A stretch of DNA of 64,000 nt from UBA967 sp044375555 (GCA_044375555.1 JBILML010000010.1:1-64000); one strand, 5' to 3'; counted from the stretch's first letter, positions 8,842 to 18,418 are shown. The notes: generated by a model not told the origin, from the letters alone. Translations and numbers: made by a program.

Positions 8842-9425
8842 TTTTTTGAATCCAACCCCAAGAGTGCCGGCAGTTCGCCTCGACGGAATCCAGCTCGGAT
8901 GCTCGCAGGCATGTCGTGGCGGGTCACTTCGCCAAGGAACGGATTCGAGAGTTTGGAAAGAAGCAGCGGAAGGCGCGAGCGGAGTGGTTCGCAGAAAATG
9001 ATCAGACGAAAGGACTGCAAACGCTCGCCGAGTTCGCGCAACGCCGCATCTGAGAAATGATGCAAGATGAGGCTACCGACACAGGCCTCGGCCTCGGTAT
9101 CGCCGAGGGTTTGAAAAAAATCTCCGCATCTCCAATCAATCGCCGGCGGAAGACCCGAGGGCCGCGACACCAGGTCGAGACCGGTCACGCGGGATGAAGG
9201 CAACGCGGCATGGACATTCCGGCAAAGGCTCCCCTCGCCCGCTCCGATTTCCATGATTCGCGCCGGGCCAGAGATTCGACCTTTCAGTTGCCGCACGATC
9301 CATCGCGAATTGCCGAGATAAAAATCAATCCACCGCAAGTCCCAGCGACTCCGGACAGCCCGAGGATCTTCCGGATCCAAGGAGTCCAGAATTTCAGGAA
9401 CAATCACACGCTCCAGCTTGCTCAT
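8778..9425 (-). CDS. SAM-dependent methyltransferase
   Basis: 215 residues, class I methyltransferase fold. The SAM-binding loop is ARIMEIGAGEGSLCRNVHAA, followed by VTGLDLVSRP (acidic end of strand 2), a DWRCGDFF segment, and LILHHFSDAALRELGERLQS resembling motif III. It is first in the three-gene polyketide operon and presumably methylates the polyketide product. The nearest family label would be the methyltransferases that accompany bacterial type III PKS genes. The upstream cytochrome gene ends only 33 bases before the start, with a weak AT-rich hairpin (9443-9460) between them, so readthrough from upstream is possible. Confidence 0.87.
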   Translation of the reverse strand: MSKLERVIVPEILDSLDPEDPRAVRSRWDLRWIDFYLGNSRWIVRQLKGRISGPARIMEIGAGEGSLCRNVHAALPSSRVTGLDLVSRPSGLPPAIDWRCGDFFQTLGDTEAEACVGSLILHHFSDAALRELGERLQSFRLIIFCEPLRSRLPLLLSKLSNPFLGEVTRHDMPASIRAGFRRGELPALLGLDSKKWILRELSHWRGSLRLVASRR

Positions 9426-9458
9426 GGCAAGAGGGTCCTACCAAAAAGAGCCTGCTTT

Positions 9459-12122
9459 TTAAATTTTTGATTGGTGCGCAGGGGCAAGGGATTGGATAGC
9501 AGGCGGGAGGCTTGCCCTCCATGGAAGGCTCGAAATTTGATTTCCCGATGGAGTTACGGTTTTTTCTTTGGCTTCGGGGCGGGCGACGGAGTCGGGGTGG
9601 CGGCGGGGGGGCGGCGAGAGTTCCTCACCCCAGAGCGAGAGGTTGGCGAGGTGGAAGTAGGTGGGTGTCTCGGAGTCGATGAACAGGCGGAACTCTGTGG
9701 CTTCGCGTTCTTCGGGTTCGAGCTTGGTGAGGTCCACATTCCAGACTTCGCGGGGTTGGTCGGATTTCCAGATGGTTTCCCATTCGCCGGAGTCGGTGAG
9801 GCGTTGGAAGACCATTCCGGCCGTGCGCTCCTTGTATTCGCGGCGGTTCACGATGGTCATGGCCGAGAGGCGGACTTTCGCGGGAAAGGTGAGCTTCACC
9901 CATGGGTTTTTCTCGATCTCGGTGTGGAAGGCGAAGGGGATGGTGCTGATCATCGGGTCGAGGAATTTCACCAAACCCTCTGGCGGCGTGTGGGTGGTGT
10001 CGCTGCTCGTGGTGGCCTTGGCTTTGGTGCCGATGAGGGTGCCGTATTTGGCGGGATCGGCGGTGATATCGGCTTGGAGTTCCTCGCGGGAGAGCGGGAA
10101 TTTTCCAAGAACGAGTTCGTAGCCGCCGATGTTGCCGGCGGTCGGTGGGCTGTTGATCGAGAAAACGACGAAGCGGCCTTTGAGGTCCTTGCCGAATCCG
10201 TAGCGTGTGAGGGCGCGGTCGTTCGGGGCGCTGGGCTGGAGCGTGACCTCGTGGTCGGCCGGGCGCTTGAGGATCGCCATGTCCTTCGAGGCGGTGCCGG
10301 GGTCGGAATTCGTGACGCGGATTTCGATTTTGCCGGCTTTGTCTTGGGCAAGGGCTCGCTGCGCGTAGAGGATGCCGGAGAAAACAATGGGCGATCCCAT
10401 GTCGTAAACGACGATGAATGGACCCGGGCCCTTGCCGGCGTAGTCGGAGCCTTGGTTGTTCGGCGTGCCGATATCGGCGAGTTTGGCGCCGCCGTCGTAG
10501 AGGTTTTTGACGAGATATTTGTCGTCATACTCCGAGGAGGCGGAGGCGGCGAGCGGGGTCCAATAGAGGTCGCCATCGACCATCGGCGGCGGGGGTTGGT
10601 CGGGGATTTCGATGCCGAGGACTTCGACTTTCATCGCGGCGAGCTTGGCTTCGAGGGCGGAGATTTCCTCTTGGACGCGGCGTTTTTTGTTTTCCGGGAA
10701 ACGGGTGGTCACGAAGGTCTTCGCAGCCACCGGGCTGATCGTGGTGTCCCACGCAGCGAGCTGGACGAGGTTCGGGAATTTCGTGAGGAACTCCACGGAA
10801 CGGTCGGTGACTTCGGTGCCGTTGAGATTGATTTTGGCGAGCTTCCGGAGCGGGGCGAGTTTGGCCACATCCTCGTCGGTCATCTCGGTTTCGTGCAGGC
10901 GGAGTTCCTGAAGGTTGGTGAATCCGGCGATGGCGGGGATGGCGGCGCCGGTGAGCTTGGTTTTGCCGGCATCGAGCAGGACGATGTTCGCTTTGATCGG
11001 TTCCAAGCTCGCAACGAGGGCGTCGGGGTCGGGTGCCTCGGCGCCGATGAAGACATTCAATTCCGACGAGTCCCTCGAAACGCGGCGCACGGCGATGTAG
11101 GGGACTTTTGCGAGGGGCGCGCCGGCTTTGGCCACTTCCTCCCAGGAGAGCATGGGCAACTCGGGCGCGGCGACTTGGAAGCCGAGTTTCTGCTCGAGCA
11201 GGGCGAGTGCGGCTTTCGGCGGCAAATCCTCGGTGAGCGGTTGGCGTTCCTTCGCGCCGCGGTCGATCCACCAGGTGAGAAGCTCGAGTTCGGGCTCGGT
11301 GAGCTGGGGTTTGCCCGGGGGCGGCATGTGCTCCCTGTCGTCCATCGGGAGGTTTGCGCGCTCGATCATGAGGCTCCCGGCGGCATCGCCCGGCTTCAGA
11401 GACGGGCCGTGTTTTCCACCGGCGAGGAGGAGCGCCATGGTGTCCATGCGGAGGTTGCCGTTGCTCTTGGAGGGGTTGTGGCACTCCACGCATTTGGCTT
11501 CGATGATCGGCTGGATCGCCGCGACATAAATGGCGGCGTCTTCCTTGGTGCCTTTATCCACAGGGACCGGCTCGGGTTTTCCGCCGAGGGCGACCGGGAG
11601 ATAGGCGGTGAGGTAGTCCTCGCCGTGCGTGAGCGAGCCGCCGAAGTGACCCGTGGCGGCGACGAGACCCAGCGAGGCGAACAGCAGAAGCGTGTAGGCG
11701 AAACGGCCGAGCCAGCCCGGGAAGTGGTGCGCGACGAGCATCCACACGCACGCCGCCGAGGTGGCGATGCCGAACCAGCGGTGGTCGTCGAGGATTTCCC
11801 CGCTGTAGTCGCCCGGCCAGATGAGCAAGGTGCCGAGAGCGGTGGAGGCGATCGCCGAGAGGGCGCAAAGCCAGAGCAGGACGCGGTTCGCCGTGCGGAA
11901 TTCGAATCGGAAAACCCATTGCAGCATCTGAAGCGCGGCGATCGCGGCGAGGAAGCCGATCGGCAGGTGGACGATGAGCGGGTGGAACCGCCCGACGAAC
12001 AGCATGAGTTTTTCAGGAACCGGAGGCGCCGGCGCGAAGCCGGAGTAGATCAAAGCGGCGGTGGCCAAACTCGCCAGAAGTAAACCAAAAGCAATCCGCA
12101 CGAGGCGGGAGGGTGTGGTCAT
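9459..12122 (-). CDS. Planctomycete-type membrane cytochrome c protein with LRR and discoidin-like domains
   Basis: 887 residues. The N-terminus holds several membrane helices (residues about 10-165), including a DUF2231-like segment with FHPLIVHLPIGFLAAIAALQ. A planctomycete-type cytochrome c domain follows, with the haem motif KCVECH and MPPPGKPQLTEPE. Next come short leucine-rich repeats (NLQELRLHETEMTDEDVAKL and neighbours). The C-terminal half has two beta-rich discoidin-like regions ending near FHLANLSLWGEEL. The last 50 or so residues are proline- and serine-rich and lie over a small GC hairpin, so they may be a late addition. The gene follows the DUF1501 and PSCyt/PSD1 genes on the same strand, 21 bases after the former. 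A role in surface carbohydrate processing is suspected for such proteins but unproven. Confidence 0.87.
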   Translation of the reverse strand: MTTPSRLVRIAFGLLLASLATAALIYSGFAPAPPVPEKLMLFVGRFHPLIVHLPIGFLAAIAALQMLQWVFRFEFRTANRVLLWLCALSAIASTALGTLLIWPGDYSGEILDDHRWFGIATSAACVWMLVAHHFPGWLGRFAYTLLLFASLGLVAATGHFGGSLTHGEDYLTAYLPVALGGKPEPVPVDKGTKEDAAIYVAAIQPIIEAKCVECHNPSKSNGNLRMDTMALLLAGGKHGPSLKPGDAAGSLMIERANLPMDDREHMPPPGKPQLTEPELELLTWWIDRGAKERQPLTEDLPPKAALALLEQKLGFQVAAPELPMLSWEEVAKAGAPLAKVPYIAVRRVSRDSSELNVFIGAEAPDPDALVASLEPIKANIVLLDAGKTKLTGAAIPAIAGFTNLQELRLHETEMTDEDVAKLAPLRKLAKINLNGTEVTDRSVEFLTKFPNLVQLAAWDTTISPVAAKTFVTTRFPENKKRRVQEEISALEAKLAAMKVEVLGIEIPDQPPPPMVDGDLYWTPLAASASSEYDDKYLVKNLYDGGAKLADIGTPNNQGSDYAGKGPGPFIVVYDMGSPIVFSGILYAQRALAQDKAGKIEIRVTNSDPGTASKDMAILKRPADHEVTLQPSAPNDRALTRYGFGKDLKGRFVVFSINSPPTAGNIGGYELVLGKFPLSREELQADITADPAKYGTLIGTKAKATTSSDTTHTPPEGLVKFLDPMISTIPFAFHTEIEKNPWVKLTFPAKVRLSAMTIVNRREYKERTAGMVFQRLTDSGEWETIWKSDQPREVWNVDLTKLEPEEREATEFRLFIDSETPTYFHLANLSLWGEELSPPPRRHPDSVARPEAKEKTVTPSGNQISSLPWRASLPPAIQSLAPAHQSKI

Positions 12123-12143
12123 TCAGAAGCTCCCCGGAATTTT

Positions 12144-13604
12144 TTAAGCGAGGATTTCCTTCACGATGTGGCCGTGGACATCGGTGAGCCGGAAGTCGCG
12201 ACCTTGGTAGCGGTAGGTAAGCCGCTCGTGCTCGATGCCCATGAGGTGCATGAGCGTGGCGTGGAGGTCGTGCACATGCATCGGCTTGTCGATGATGTTG
12301 TAGCAGTAGTCGTCGGTTTTTCCGTAGGTGATGCCTGGCTTGGTGCCACCTCCGGCGAACCACATGGTGAAGCAACGCGGATGGTGGTCGCGGCCGTGAT
12401 TGTCCTTTGTAAGGACGCCCTGGCTGTAGGTGGTGCGGCCGAATTCTCCGCCCCAGATGACGAGCGTGTCGTCGAGCATGCCGAGGCGCTTGAGATCCTT
12501 GACGAGCGCGGCCTGCGGCTGGTCGGTATCCTCGCACTGCCAGCGGAGATGGGTGGGAAGATTGGAATGCTGGTCCCAACCGCGGTGGTAAAGTTGCACG
12601 AAACGGACATCGCGCTCGGCGAGGCGGCGGGCCATGAGGCAGTTGTAGGCGTAGGAGCCTGGGGTCTTCACATCGGGTCCATACATGTCGAGCGTCTCCT
12701 GGGATTCGTTCGAGAAATCGGTGAGTTCCGGCACGGCGGTCTGCATGCGGTAGGCCATTTCATATTGGGAAATGCGGGCGATGACCTCGGGGTCCATGCT
12801 TTGGTGGGCCTCCTCGTGGTTTTGACGGGCGAGCTGGTCGAGCATGCGGCGGCGGTCGGAGCGGTCGATGCCATTCGGATCTTGGAGGAAAAGAACCGGC
12901 TCGCTGCCGCCGCGGAGGTTGATGCCTTGGTGCTCGCTGGGCAGGAAGCCCGAACCCCACAGGCGCGAGGAGACGAACTGCGCGTTGCCGCGGCCTTGGC
13001 TGATCATCACGACGAAGCCCGGGAGGTTTTCGTTCATGCTGCCGAGGCCGTAGCTGATCCAGGCGCCGAACGACGGGCGGCCGGGGAGCGGGTGTCCACT
13101 CTGGAGGAACGACACGCCGGGCTCGTGGTTGATCTGCTCGGTGAAGACCGAATGGACCACGCAGAGGTCCTTCGCGACGCTGGCGGTGTGCGGGTAGAGT
13201 TCGGAAACCCAGAGGCCATCTTGGTTATTCTCGTATTTTTTAAATTGGAAAATCGAAGGTGCGATCGGTAGGCGGGACTGGCCCGAGGTCATGCCGGTGA
13301 TGCGCTGATCGCCGCGCACGGATTTCGGGAGGTCCTTGTCGAACTGCGACGCGAGGCCGGGTTTGTAGTCGAAGAGATCCATCTGCGACGGTCCGCCGTG
13401 CTGGAAGAGGTAGATGATCCGCTTGGCCTTCGGCGCGAAGTGAGGGGAGCCGAGAAAGCCGCTCTCGAACGGGCTCGTTGGCGCTGCGAAAATATTATTG
13501 TTCAGGATCGAGCCCAGCGCCATGGCGCCGATGCCCTGCGCCATTTTTCCAAAAAACTGACGCCGGCTGATGTTGAGGAGGTGTTCTTCGACGGGATTTC
13601 TCAT
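12144..13604 (-). CDS. DUF1501 family exported protein
   Basis: 486 residues from the ATG at 13604. It opens with a twin-arginine signal, ISRRQFFGKMAQGIGAMALG, so it is probably folded in the cytoplasm and exported by Tat. The body is DUF1501, related to the alkaline phosphatase/sulfatase superfamily: LFQHGGPSQMDLFDYKP, GWDQHSNLP, VIWGGEFGRTTYSQG and GRDHHPRCFTMWFAGGG are the usual metal-site segments. An in-frame TTG at 13625, directly after the previous gene's stop, would add seven residues and cannot be excluded. DUF1501 genes almost always accompany PSCyt/PSD1 genes in PVC bacteria, as here. The substrate is unknown. Confidence 0.93.
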   Translation of the reverse strand: MRNPVEEHLLNISRRQFFGKMAQGIGAMALGSILNNNIFAAPTSPFESGFLGSPHFAPKAKRIIYLFQHGGPSQMDLFDYKPGLASQFDKDLPKSVRGDQRITGMTSGQSRLPIAPSIFQFKKYENNQDGLWVSELYPHTASVAKDLCVVHSVFTEQINHEPGVSFLQSGHPLPGRPSFGAWISYGLGSMNENLPGFVVMISQGRGNAQFVSSRLWGSGFLPSEHQGINLRGGSEPVLFLQDPNGIDRSDRRRMLDQLARQNHEEAHQSMDPEVIARISQYEMAYRMQTAVPELTDFSNESQETLDMYGPDVKTPGSYAYNCLMARRLAERDVRFVQLYHRGWDQHSNLPTHLRWQCEDTDQPQAALVKDLKRLGMLDDTLVIWGGEFGRTTYSQGVLTKDNHGRDHHPRCFTMWFAGGGTKPGITYGKTDDYCYNIIDKPMHVHDLHATLMHLMGIEHERLTYRYQGRDFRLTDVHGHIVKEILA

Positions 13605-13625
13605 AGGTCGTGGTGGGTTGGACAA

Positions 13626-16600
13626 TCAATCGCGGGTAATTGTTTCATCGAGATTCAAAATGGTGGACATGCTGAACGACAAGGCGGCGAGTTCGGTGGG
13701 CGGCAGGGATTTTTCGCGGGGGGTCTCGCCGTAGGAGAGGAATTTCTCGGCGTTCTCGGGTTTGGCGTTGAAGCGCTCGAGGTTTTCATTGGTGAAGGAA
13801 ATCCAGGTCTGGAGTTCCTCGTCCTTCGGATTGCGGCCGGTGGCGAGGCGGAATCCCCGGCGCAGGCGCTCATCGAGCTTTTCCTGCCAGGGGCCATTAA
13901 TGTCGGTGAAGAGGCGCTCGGCGAGCTTGCGCGAGAACTCGAGGTAGGTCTCGTCATTCATCAACACAAACGCCTGCGTGGGGCTGTTCGTGGCCGCCCG
14001 GCGCGTGGAACAGAACTCGCGCGAGGGGGCATCGAAAATTTCCATCTGGGCGGGCGGCACGGATTGTTTCCAAAGGATGTAAAGCCCGCGCCGGAAGAGT
14101 TTGTCGCCGGTGTGGCGGGTGTAGAAACCGTAATTAGAGCGGGCGTTCATGGATTTTTCCTTCCAGATTTCTGGCTGGTAGGTTTTGACGCTCGCGCCGC
14201 CGACTTGTTCATTCAAAAGGCCGGAGGCGGCGAGGGCGTTATCGCGGATCAACTCGGCTGGGAAACGGAATCGCGGCGCCCGGGCGAGAAGTTTATTCTC
14301 GGGATCGATCTCCTTGAGGTCCTCGCGATGCTTGGAGGATTGGCGGTAAGTGGTGCTCATGACCATATTTTTCATGGCGCGCTTCATGTCCCATTGGTTC
14401 TCGCGGAAATCCACAGCGAGGTAGTCGAGGAGCTCGGGGTGGGTGGGCAGTTCGCTCTGCAACCCGAAATCCTCGGAGGTTTTGACGATGCCATTGCGGA
14501 AGAGTTGCTGCCAGAGGCGGTTCACCTGCACGCGGGCGGTGAGTGGGTTTTCCGGAGCCACCGACCACTGGGCGAGGCCGAGGCGGTTTTTCGGGGCATC
14601 CTTCGGCATCGCTGGGAAAGCGGTCGGGGTGGTCCGCTCGCGCGGGCGGTCCTTGAGCGGCTTGTCGTAGGAGCCGCGGTCGAGGACATAGGTTTGAACG
14701 GGAGTCGCGCGCTCTTCCATGACCATCACGCGCGTGGCGCAGTTGTCGTAGTGGTTTTTGAGATAATGAGCGCGGGCGAGATCGAGGCCGGTGGCGGACG
14801 TCTTGCCGCTGGCATTGGCCTTGGCGGCGAGCCAGGTGTCGTTCATCCAATACTGGCGGTCCTTGTTTTTGAACAACGCCAGCCAGTCGTCGAGGCCGTG
14901 CGGGTTGTTGGCGATGGCGACCCGGAAGGAGTTCGACAGAGCGCTCCCGTAAGCAGCCTCGGAGCCTTGGAACTTGAGTTTCACGATGAGTTTGGAGTCC
15001 TTCGCTAAAGTCACGGGGGCAGCGAGTTGGAGGAATACCGAGCTATCGATACCGGGGATGCCGAGCTTCCAGCCATTGGCAGGATCGGCGGCCTGCGCGG
15101 CAGTGAGCTCGGGGCTGAGGCCCTCGAAGGTCGAGCGGATGGCGGTGACGGCGAGTGGGGTGCGTTTGCCGCCTTGCTCCAATTCCACTTGAATATCGGG
15201 CAACGCTTGGCGAATCGTCGCCAAATCCATCCCGAGCACAGAACTCACACTGTCGGACTGGTAGTTCCAGAGATAATTGAACGGATTCACCGAATCCACG
15301 CGCACGGTATTGATGGGCGTTTCCAGAAAAGCGAGTTCCTGTGTTTTTTGCTCTGGGCTATTAAGACTCCCTTTTTTTGTCTGATTTCCCGGCAAGCCGA
15401 ACTTCAAGGTCAACTCCTCGCCGGCAGAAATCGGGAAGATCGGGTGGGTGGCATTTCCTTCCGAAAAAAACCGGTCTTTGTGTTCCGGCATGTCGAAATT
15501 GATGGTGCCCAATCCGCCCCCTCCGAATCCATTGTCATCCTTCGCAGCAGCCAATTCTGAGTCTTTTTTCGAGAATCTCTTGGCTCCCGCAGGGGCAAGA
15601 ACGCCCCAGTCGATGCCCTTGCTTTCATCAGGCACCTTCACCGCTTCGGGGCTCTTGTCGTCGCGCACGCGTTGGAGGTCAGCGAGCATCTTCTCGACGG
15701 ATTCCATGGCTAGCTTTTGGGGTTCGGTCGGAACCTGCACAAACGGCGGGTAGGCACGGGCGCGACTGCCGTCCTGGCGCTCAAGACCCAGTTCATTAAT
15801 GCTGTTGAAATAGGCCATCAGGCTGAAGAAATCATTCTGGCTGATCGGGTCAAATTTGTGGTCGTGGCATTGGGCGCAACCGATGGTCATTCCCATCACG
15901 GCTGTGCCGTAGGTGCTCACACGGTCCACCGCGTAATGGACAAGCCATTCTTCGGGGATCGCGCCACCCTCATTGTTGATGCCGTGGTTACGGTTAAAAG
16001 AGGTGGCGAGCTTCTGGTCGAGCGTGGCGTTCGGGAGGAGATCTCCAGCCAATTGCTCTGTGAGGAACTGGTCGTAGGGCATGTTTTTGTTGAAGGCATT
16101 GATGACCCAATCGCGCCACGGCCAGCTCGTGCGGAGCATTTCGTGGTGGAGGGCGTTGCTGTCGCCATAGCGGGCGATATCGAGCCAATCGATCGCCATG
16201 CGTTCGCCGTAGTGCGGCGAGGCCAGAGCGCGGTCCACCATGTTTTCGTAGGCCTTGTCCGAGGTGTCGGCCACGTAGGCGTCGATTTCCTCGGGAGTCG
16301 GCGGCAGACCGAGGAGGTCCATGTGCACGCGGCGGACGAGGGTTTCCTTGTCGGCTTCGGGAGAGGGCGCGATGCCTTTGGACTCGAGCTTGGCGAGGAC
16401 GAAGTTGTCGATCGGAGTGCGCGGCCAGGTTTTGTTTTTCACCTCCGGCAAGGCGGGCTTCGCGGGAGCGACAAATGCCCAGTGCGGCTCGTATTCCGCG
16501 CCTTGGCGGATCCACTCGGCGACGGTGGCGATTTGCTCCTCGGTGAGCGTCGGCTTTTTCGCGTAAGGCGGCGGCATGATCTCGTGAGGGTCTTTGGTGG

Positions 16601-16991
16601 CAATACGCTGAAAGAGGAGGCTTTCCTCGGGCTTGCCGGGAACGACGCCGTAGCGGGGCGGCTCGCCGGCTTTGGCAAGGTTGGCGCGCGAGTGCTCCTC
16701 GGTGTCTAGGCGGAACGGGCTGGTCTGGTTGTGCGAATCGGGGCCGTGGCAGGCGAAGCAGTTGTTCGAGAGGATCGGGCGGACTTGGGAGCTGAAGGAG
16801 ATTTTCTCAAAAGCGGGAGCTGTCGCGGCAGCTGCGGTTTGGGCGGCGGCGGGGTTGGCTGGTGCTGCGGCTTGTGCGGTCTCTTTTTTCTCCAAGGAAT
16901 TGACGGCCGCTTGGTCGGGCGCTTTTTTGCAAGAGGCCAAGGAAAGGATCAGCAAACAGGGCAGGATCGCCAAAGTGGATTTTTTGATCAT
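13626..16991 (-). CDS. PSCyt1/DUF1549/DUF1553 (PSD1) cytochrome lipoprotein
   Basis: 1121 residues. A lipoprotein signal ends in LASC (Cys21), followed by an Ala/Pro/Gln-rich linker. The PSCyt1 domain carries the haem motif CFACHGPDSHNQ and the segment EIMPPPYAKKPTLTEEQI. PSCyt2 (DUF1549) begins at WPRTPIDNFVLAKLESKGI and includes a second CxxCH, CAQCHDHKFDPIS. A long insert (about 480-760) separates it from the C-terminal PSD1 domain (DUF1553), recognisable by NPLTARVQVNRLWQQLFRNG and SPTQAFVLMNDETYLEFSR. The pair with DUF1501 downstream is the hallmark PVC module. These proteins are thought to act at the cell surface, possibly on complex polysaccharides, but no reaction is established. Confidence 0.95.
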   Translation of the reverse strand: MIKKSTLAILPCLLILSLASCKKAPDQAAVNSLEKKETAQAAAPANPAAAQTAAAATAPAFEKISFSSQVRPILSNNCFACHGPDSHNQTSPFRLDTEEHSRANLAKAGEPPRYGVVPGKPEESLLFQRIATKDPHEIMPPPYAKKPTLTEEQIATVAEWIRQGAEYEPHWAFVAPAKPALPEVKNKTWPRTPIDNFVLAKLESKGIAPSPEADKETLVRRVHMDLLGLPPTPEEIDAYVADTSDKAYENMVDRALASPHYGERMAIDWLDIARYGDSNALHHEMLRTSWPWRDWVINAFNKNMPYDQFLTEQLAGDLLPNATLDQKLATSFNRNHGINNEGGAIPEEWLVHYAVDRVSTYGTAVMGMTIGCAQCHDHKFDPISQNDFFSLMAYFNSINELGLERQDGSRARAYPPFVQVPTEPQKLAMESVEKMLADLQRVRDDKSPEAVKVPDESKGIDWGVLAPAGAKRFSKKDSELAAAKDDNGFGGGGLGTINFDMPEHKDRFFSEGNATHPIFPISAGEELTLKFGLPGNQTKKGSLNSPEQKTQELAFLETPINTVRVDSVNPFNYLWNYQSDSVSSVLGMDLATIRQALPDIQVELEQGGKRTPLAVTAIRSTFEGLSPELTAAQAADPANGWKLGIPGIDSSVFLQLAAPVTLAKDSKLIVKLKFQGSEAAYGSALSNSFRVAIANNPHGLDDWLALFKNKDRQYWMNDTWLAAKANASGKTSATGLDLARAHYLKNHYDNCATRVMVMEERATPVQTYVLDRGSYDKPLKDRPRERTTPTAFPAMPKDAPKNRLGLAQWSVAPENPLTARVQVNRLWQQLFRNGIVKTSEDFGLQSELPTHPELLDYLAVDFRENQWDMKRAMKNMVMSTTYRQSSKHREDLKEIDPENKLLARAPRFRFPAELIRDNALAASGLLNEQVGGASVKTYQPEIWKEKSMNARSNYGFYTRHTGDKLFRRGLYILWKQSVPPAQMEIFDAPSREFCSTRRAATNSPTQAFVLMNDETYLEFSRKLAERLFTDINGPWQEKLDERLRRGFRLATGRNPKDEELQTWISFTNENLERFNAKPENAEKFLSYGETPREKSLPPTELAALSFSMSTILNLDETITRD

Positions 16992-17194
16992 TGAGAAAAA
17001 AGTTGAGAGAGATTAAACGATCACTTCTAAACTAAAGTGCACCCCTTCCGCGCTGGCAAGTAGCGCGTTCGAACTACTCCGCCACCGCCTTCTCATGCAG
17101 GGGCGCCATGACACAGCGTAGAAAATGCGGGCGGGGCGGCGAGAGCGAGCGTGGTTTTCTCATCATTTTGTGATGCTTTGTTTTAAAGAAATCG

Positions 17195-18340
17195 TTAGTG
17201 GGATTTGGAGGCGGGGGCTTGGCCGGATTTGGCGGCTTCGCGTTCCCCGACCAGCGAGCCGTAGGTGATCAAGCCGAAGGAAAACACCAGGAGAGCCAAC
17301 CCGCTCAGGAGCACACTGATCGTGCCGCGTTTGCAGCCCTGCCACTCGCGGAAAACCAAGCCGACGCCGAAACTGAAAAAGACCAGCATCGCCATGTGGA
17401 TTCCCCAGCTGATGAATTTGAAATTCCCCATGTCGGCGTGGCCAAGTTCATAAAAGATGAATTGGATGAACCACAGCATCCCGCCGATCACGGCCATGAG
17501 GTAGTAAAACGCCAGCCGCCCTGCGGAAAAGAGCGTGCGCACCTCGCCGTCGGCCCCGCGATCCTCCAGCGCCTGCGGATCAGCGCCGCCGGGCACCTCA
17601 ATGAACTCCCGCAGCGTGCCGCGCCGGACGCAAACGATGCCCCACCACACGAGGTTCGTGAGAAGCGTGCCACCGGTGAGGAAAATGTATTTCGGATATC
17701 CGGCAAAACCCGCCGCCGCGCCGTGCTGGGTCGCGATGTCATCGATCGGCGTTCCCGCTGCCGCGCCCACGCCGAAGATGCCCGAGAGCACACCGGCGAG
17801 CACGACGAGCCAGAGGCCCTTGCGCATGTCGAAGCTGGAATTTCCCTCGGCCTTCGCGGCGAGTTCGCGCTCTTTAAGAAATCCCGCCCGCCCGCAGACC
17901 GCCACGCCGATCATCGAGAGAATAAACGCCACCAGCACCACCGTGCCGCCAGGTTTTTGGAAATTGGCGATCAAAGTGCCGTCCAAAATCTGCGGAACCA
18001 CCGTGCCGAACACCGCCGAAATGCCAATCGCCATTCCATAGGTCATCGAAAATCCGATGCACCGGATCGCGAGGGCGAAGGCCATGCCGCCGAATCCATA
18101 CAGCGCGCCATAGAAAAAGACTTTCACCGCCACACCCACCGGCGCCTCGCGGAGGACCGACGCCAAATCCGGCACCGTCAGCGCGGAAACCCCAAGCGGC
18201 ATCACAAACCACGCCACCAAGCAGAATACGATCCAGTAGGTCTGCCAGGACCATTTTGTCGTGCCTTTTTGGGAGATGTAGCAAGTGGCGGCGGCGATGC
18301 CACCGAGCGCGTGCAAACCGATTCCGAGGAGAATTGTCAT
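17195..18340 (-). CDS. RhaT-family sugar/proton symporter
   Basis: 381 residues with about ten membrane helices. The start MTILLGIGLHALGGIAAATC, together with KWSWQTYWIVFCLVAWFVMP, is typical of the L-rhamnose-proton symporter RhaT. Further family wording is FYGALYGFGGMAFALAIRCIG and GMAIGISAVFGT. It would import a 6-deoxyhexose with protons. It diverges from the AraC remnant and the catabolic genes at 18.4-21.1 kb, which encode a fucose-like pathway, so the real substrate may be L-fucose or both sugars. A gap of 203 bases separates it from the cytochrome lipoprotein downstream. Confidence 0.85.
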   Translation of the reverse strand: MTILLGIGLHALGGIAAATCYISQKGTTKWSWQTYWIVFCLVAWFVMPLGVSALTVPDLASVLREAPVGVAVKVFFYGALYGFGGMAFALAIRCIGFSMTYGMAIGISAVFGTVVPQILDGTLIANFQKPGGTVVLVAFILSMIGVAVCGRAGFLKERELAAKAEGNSSFDMRKGLWLVVLAGVLSGIFGVGAAAGTPIDDIATQHGAAAGFAGYPKYIFLTGGTLLTNLVWWGIVCVRRGTLREFIEVPGGADPQALEDRGADGEVRTLFSAGRLAFYYLMAVIGGMLWFIQFIFYELGHADMGNFKFISWGIHMAMLVFFSFGVGLVFREWQGCKRGTISVLLSGLALLVFSFGLITYGSLVGEREAAKSGQAPASKSH

Positions 18341-18418
18341 AGAGTTATGGGCTGGATTTCCCGGCGGGCCGGAGCTGCCGGAGGGGCAAATAATTAGATT
18401 GATCCGGCCCTAGCATCA

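Noticed and set aside
9471..12083. 870-residue plus-strand frame
   Set aside because: Antisense shadow of the LRR cytochrome gene; highly repetitive Gly/Glu/Arg composition and no recognisable domain.
13398..15008. 536-residue plus-strand frame
   Set aside because: Antisense to the DUF1501 and PSCyt/PSD1 genes, whose domains and signal peptides are clear.
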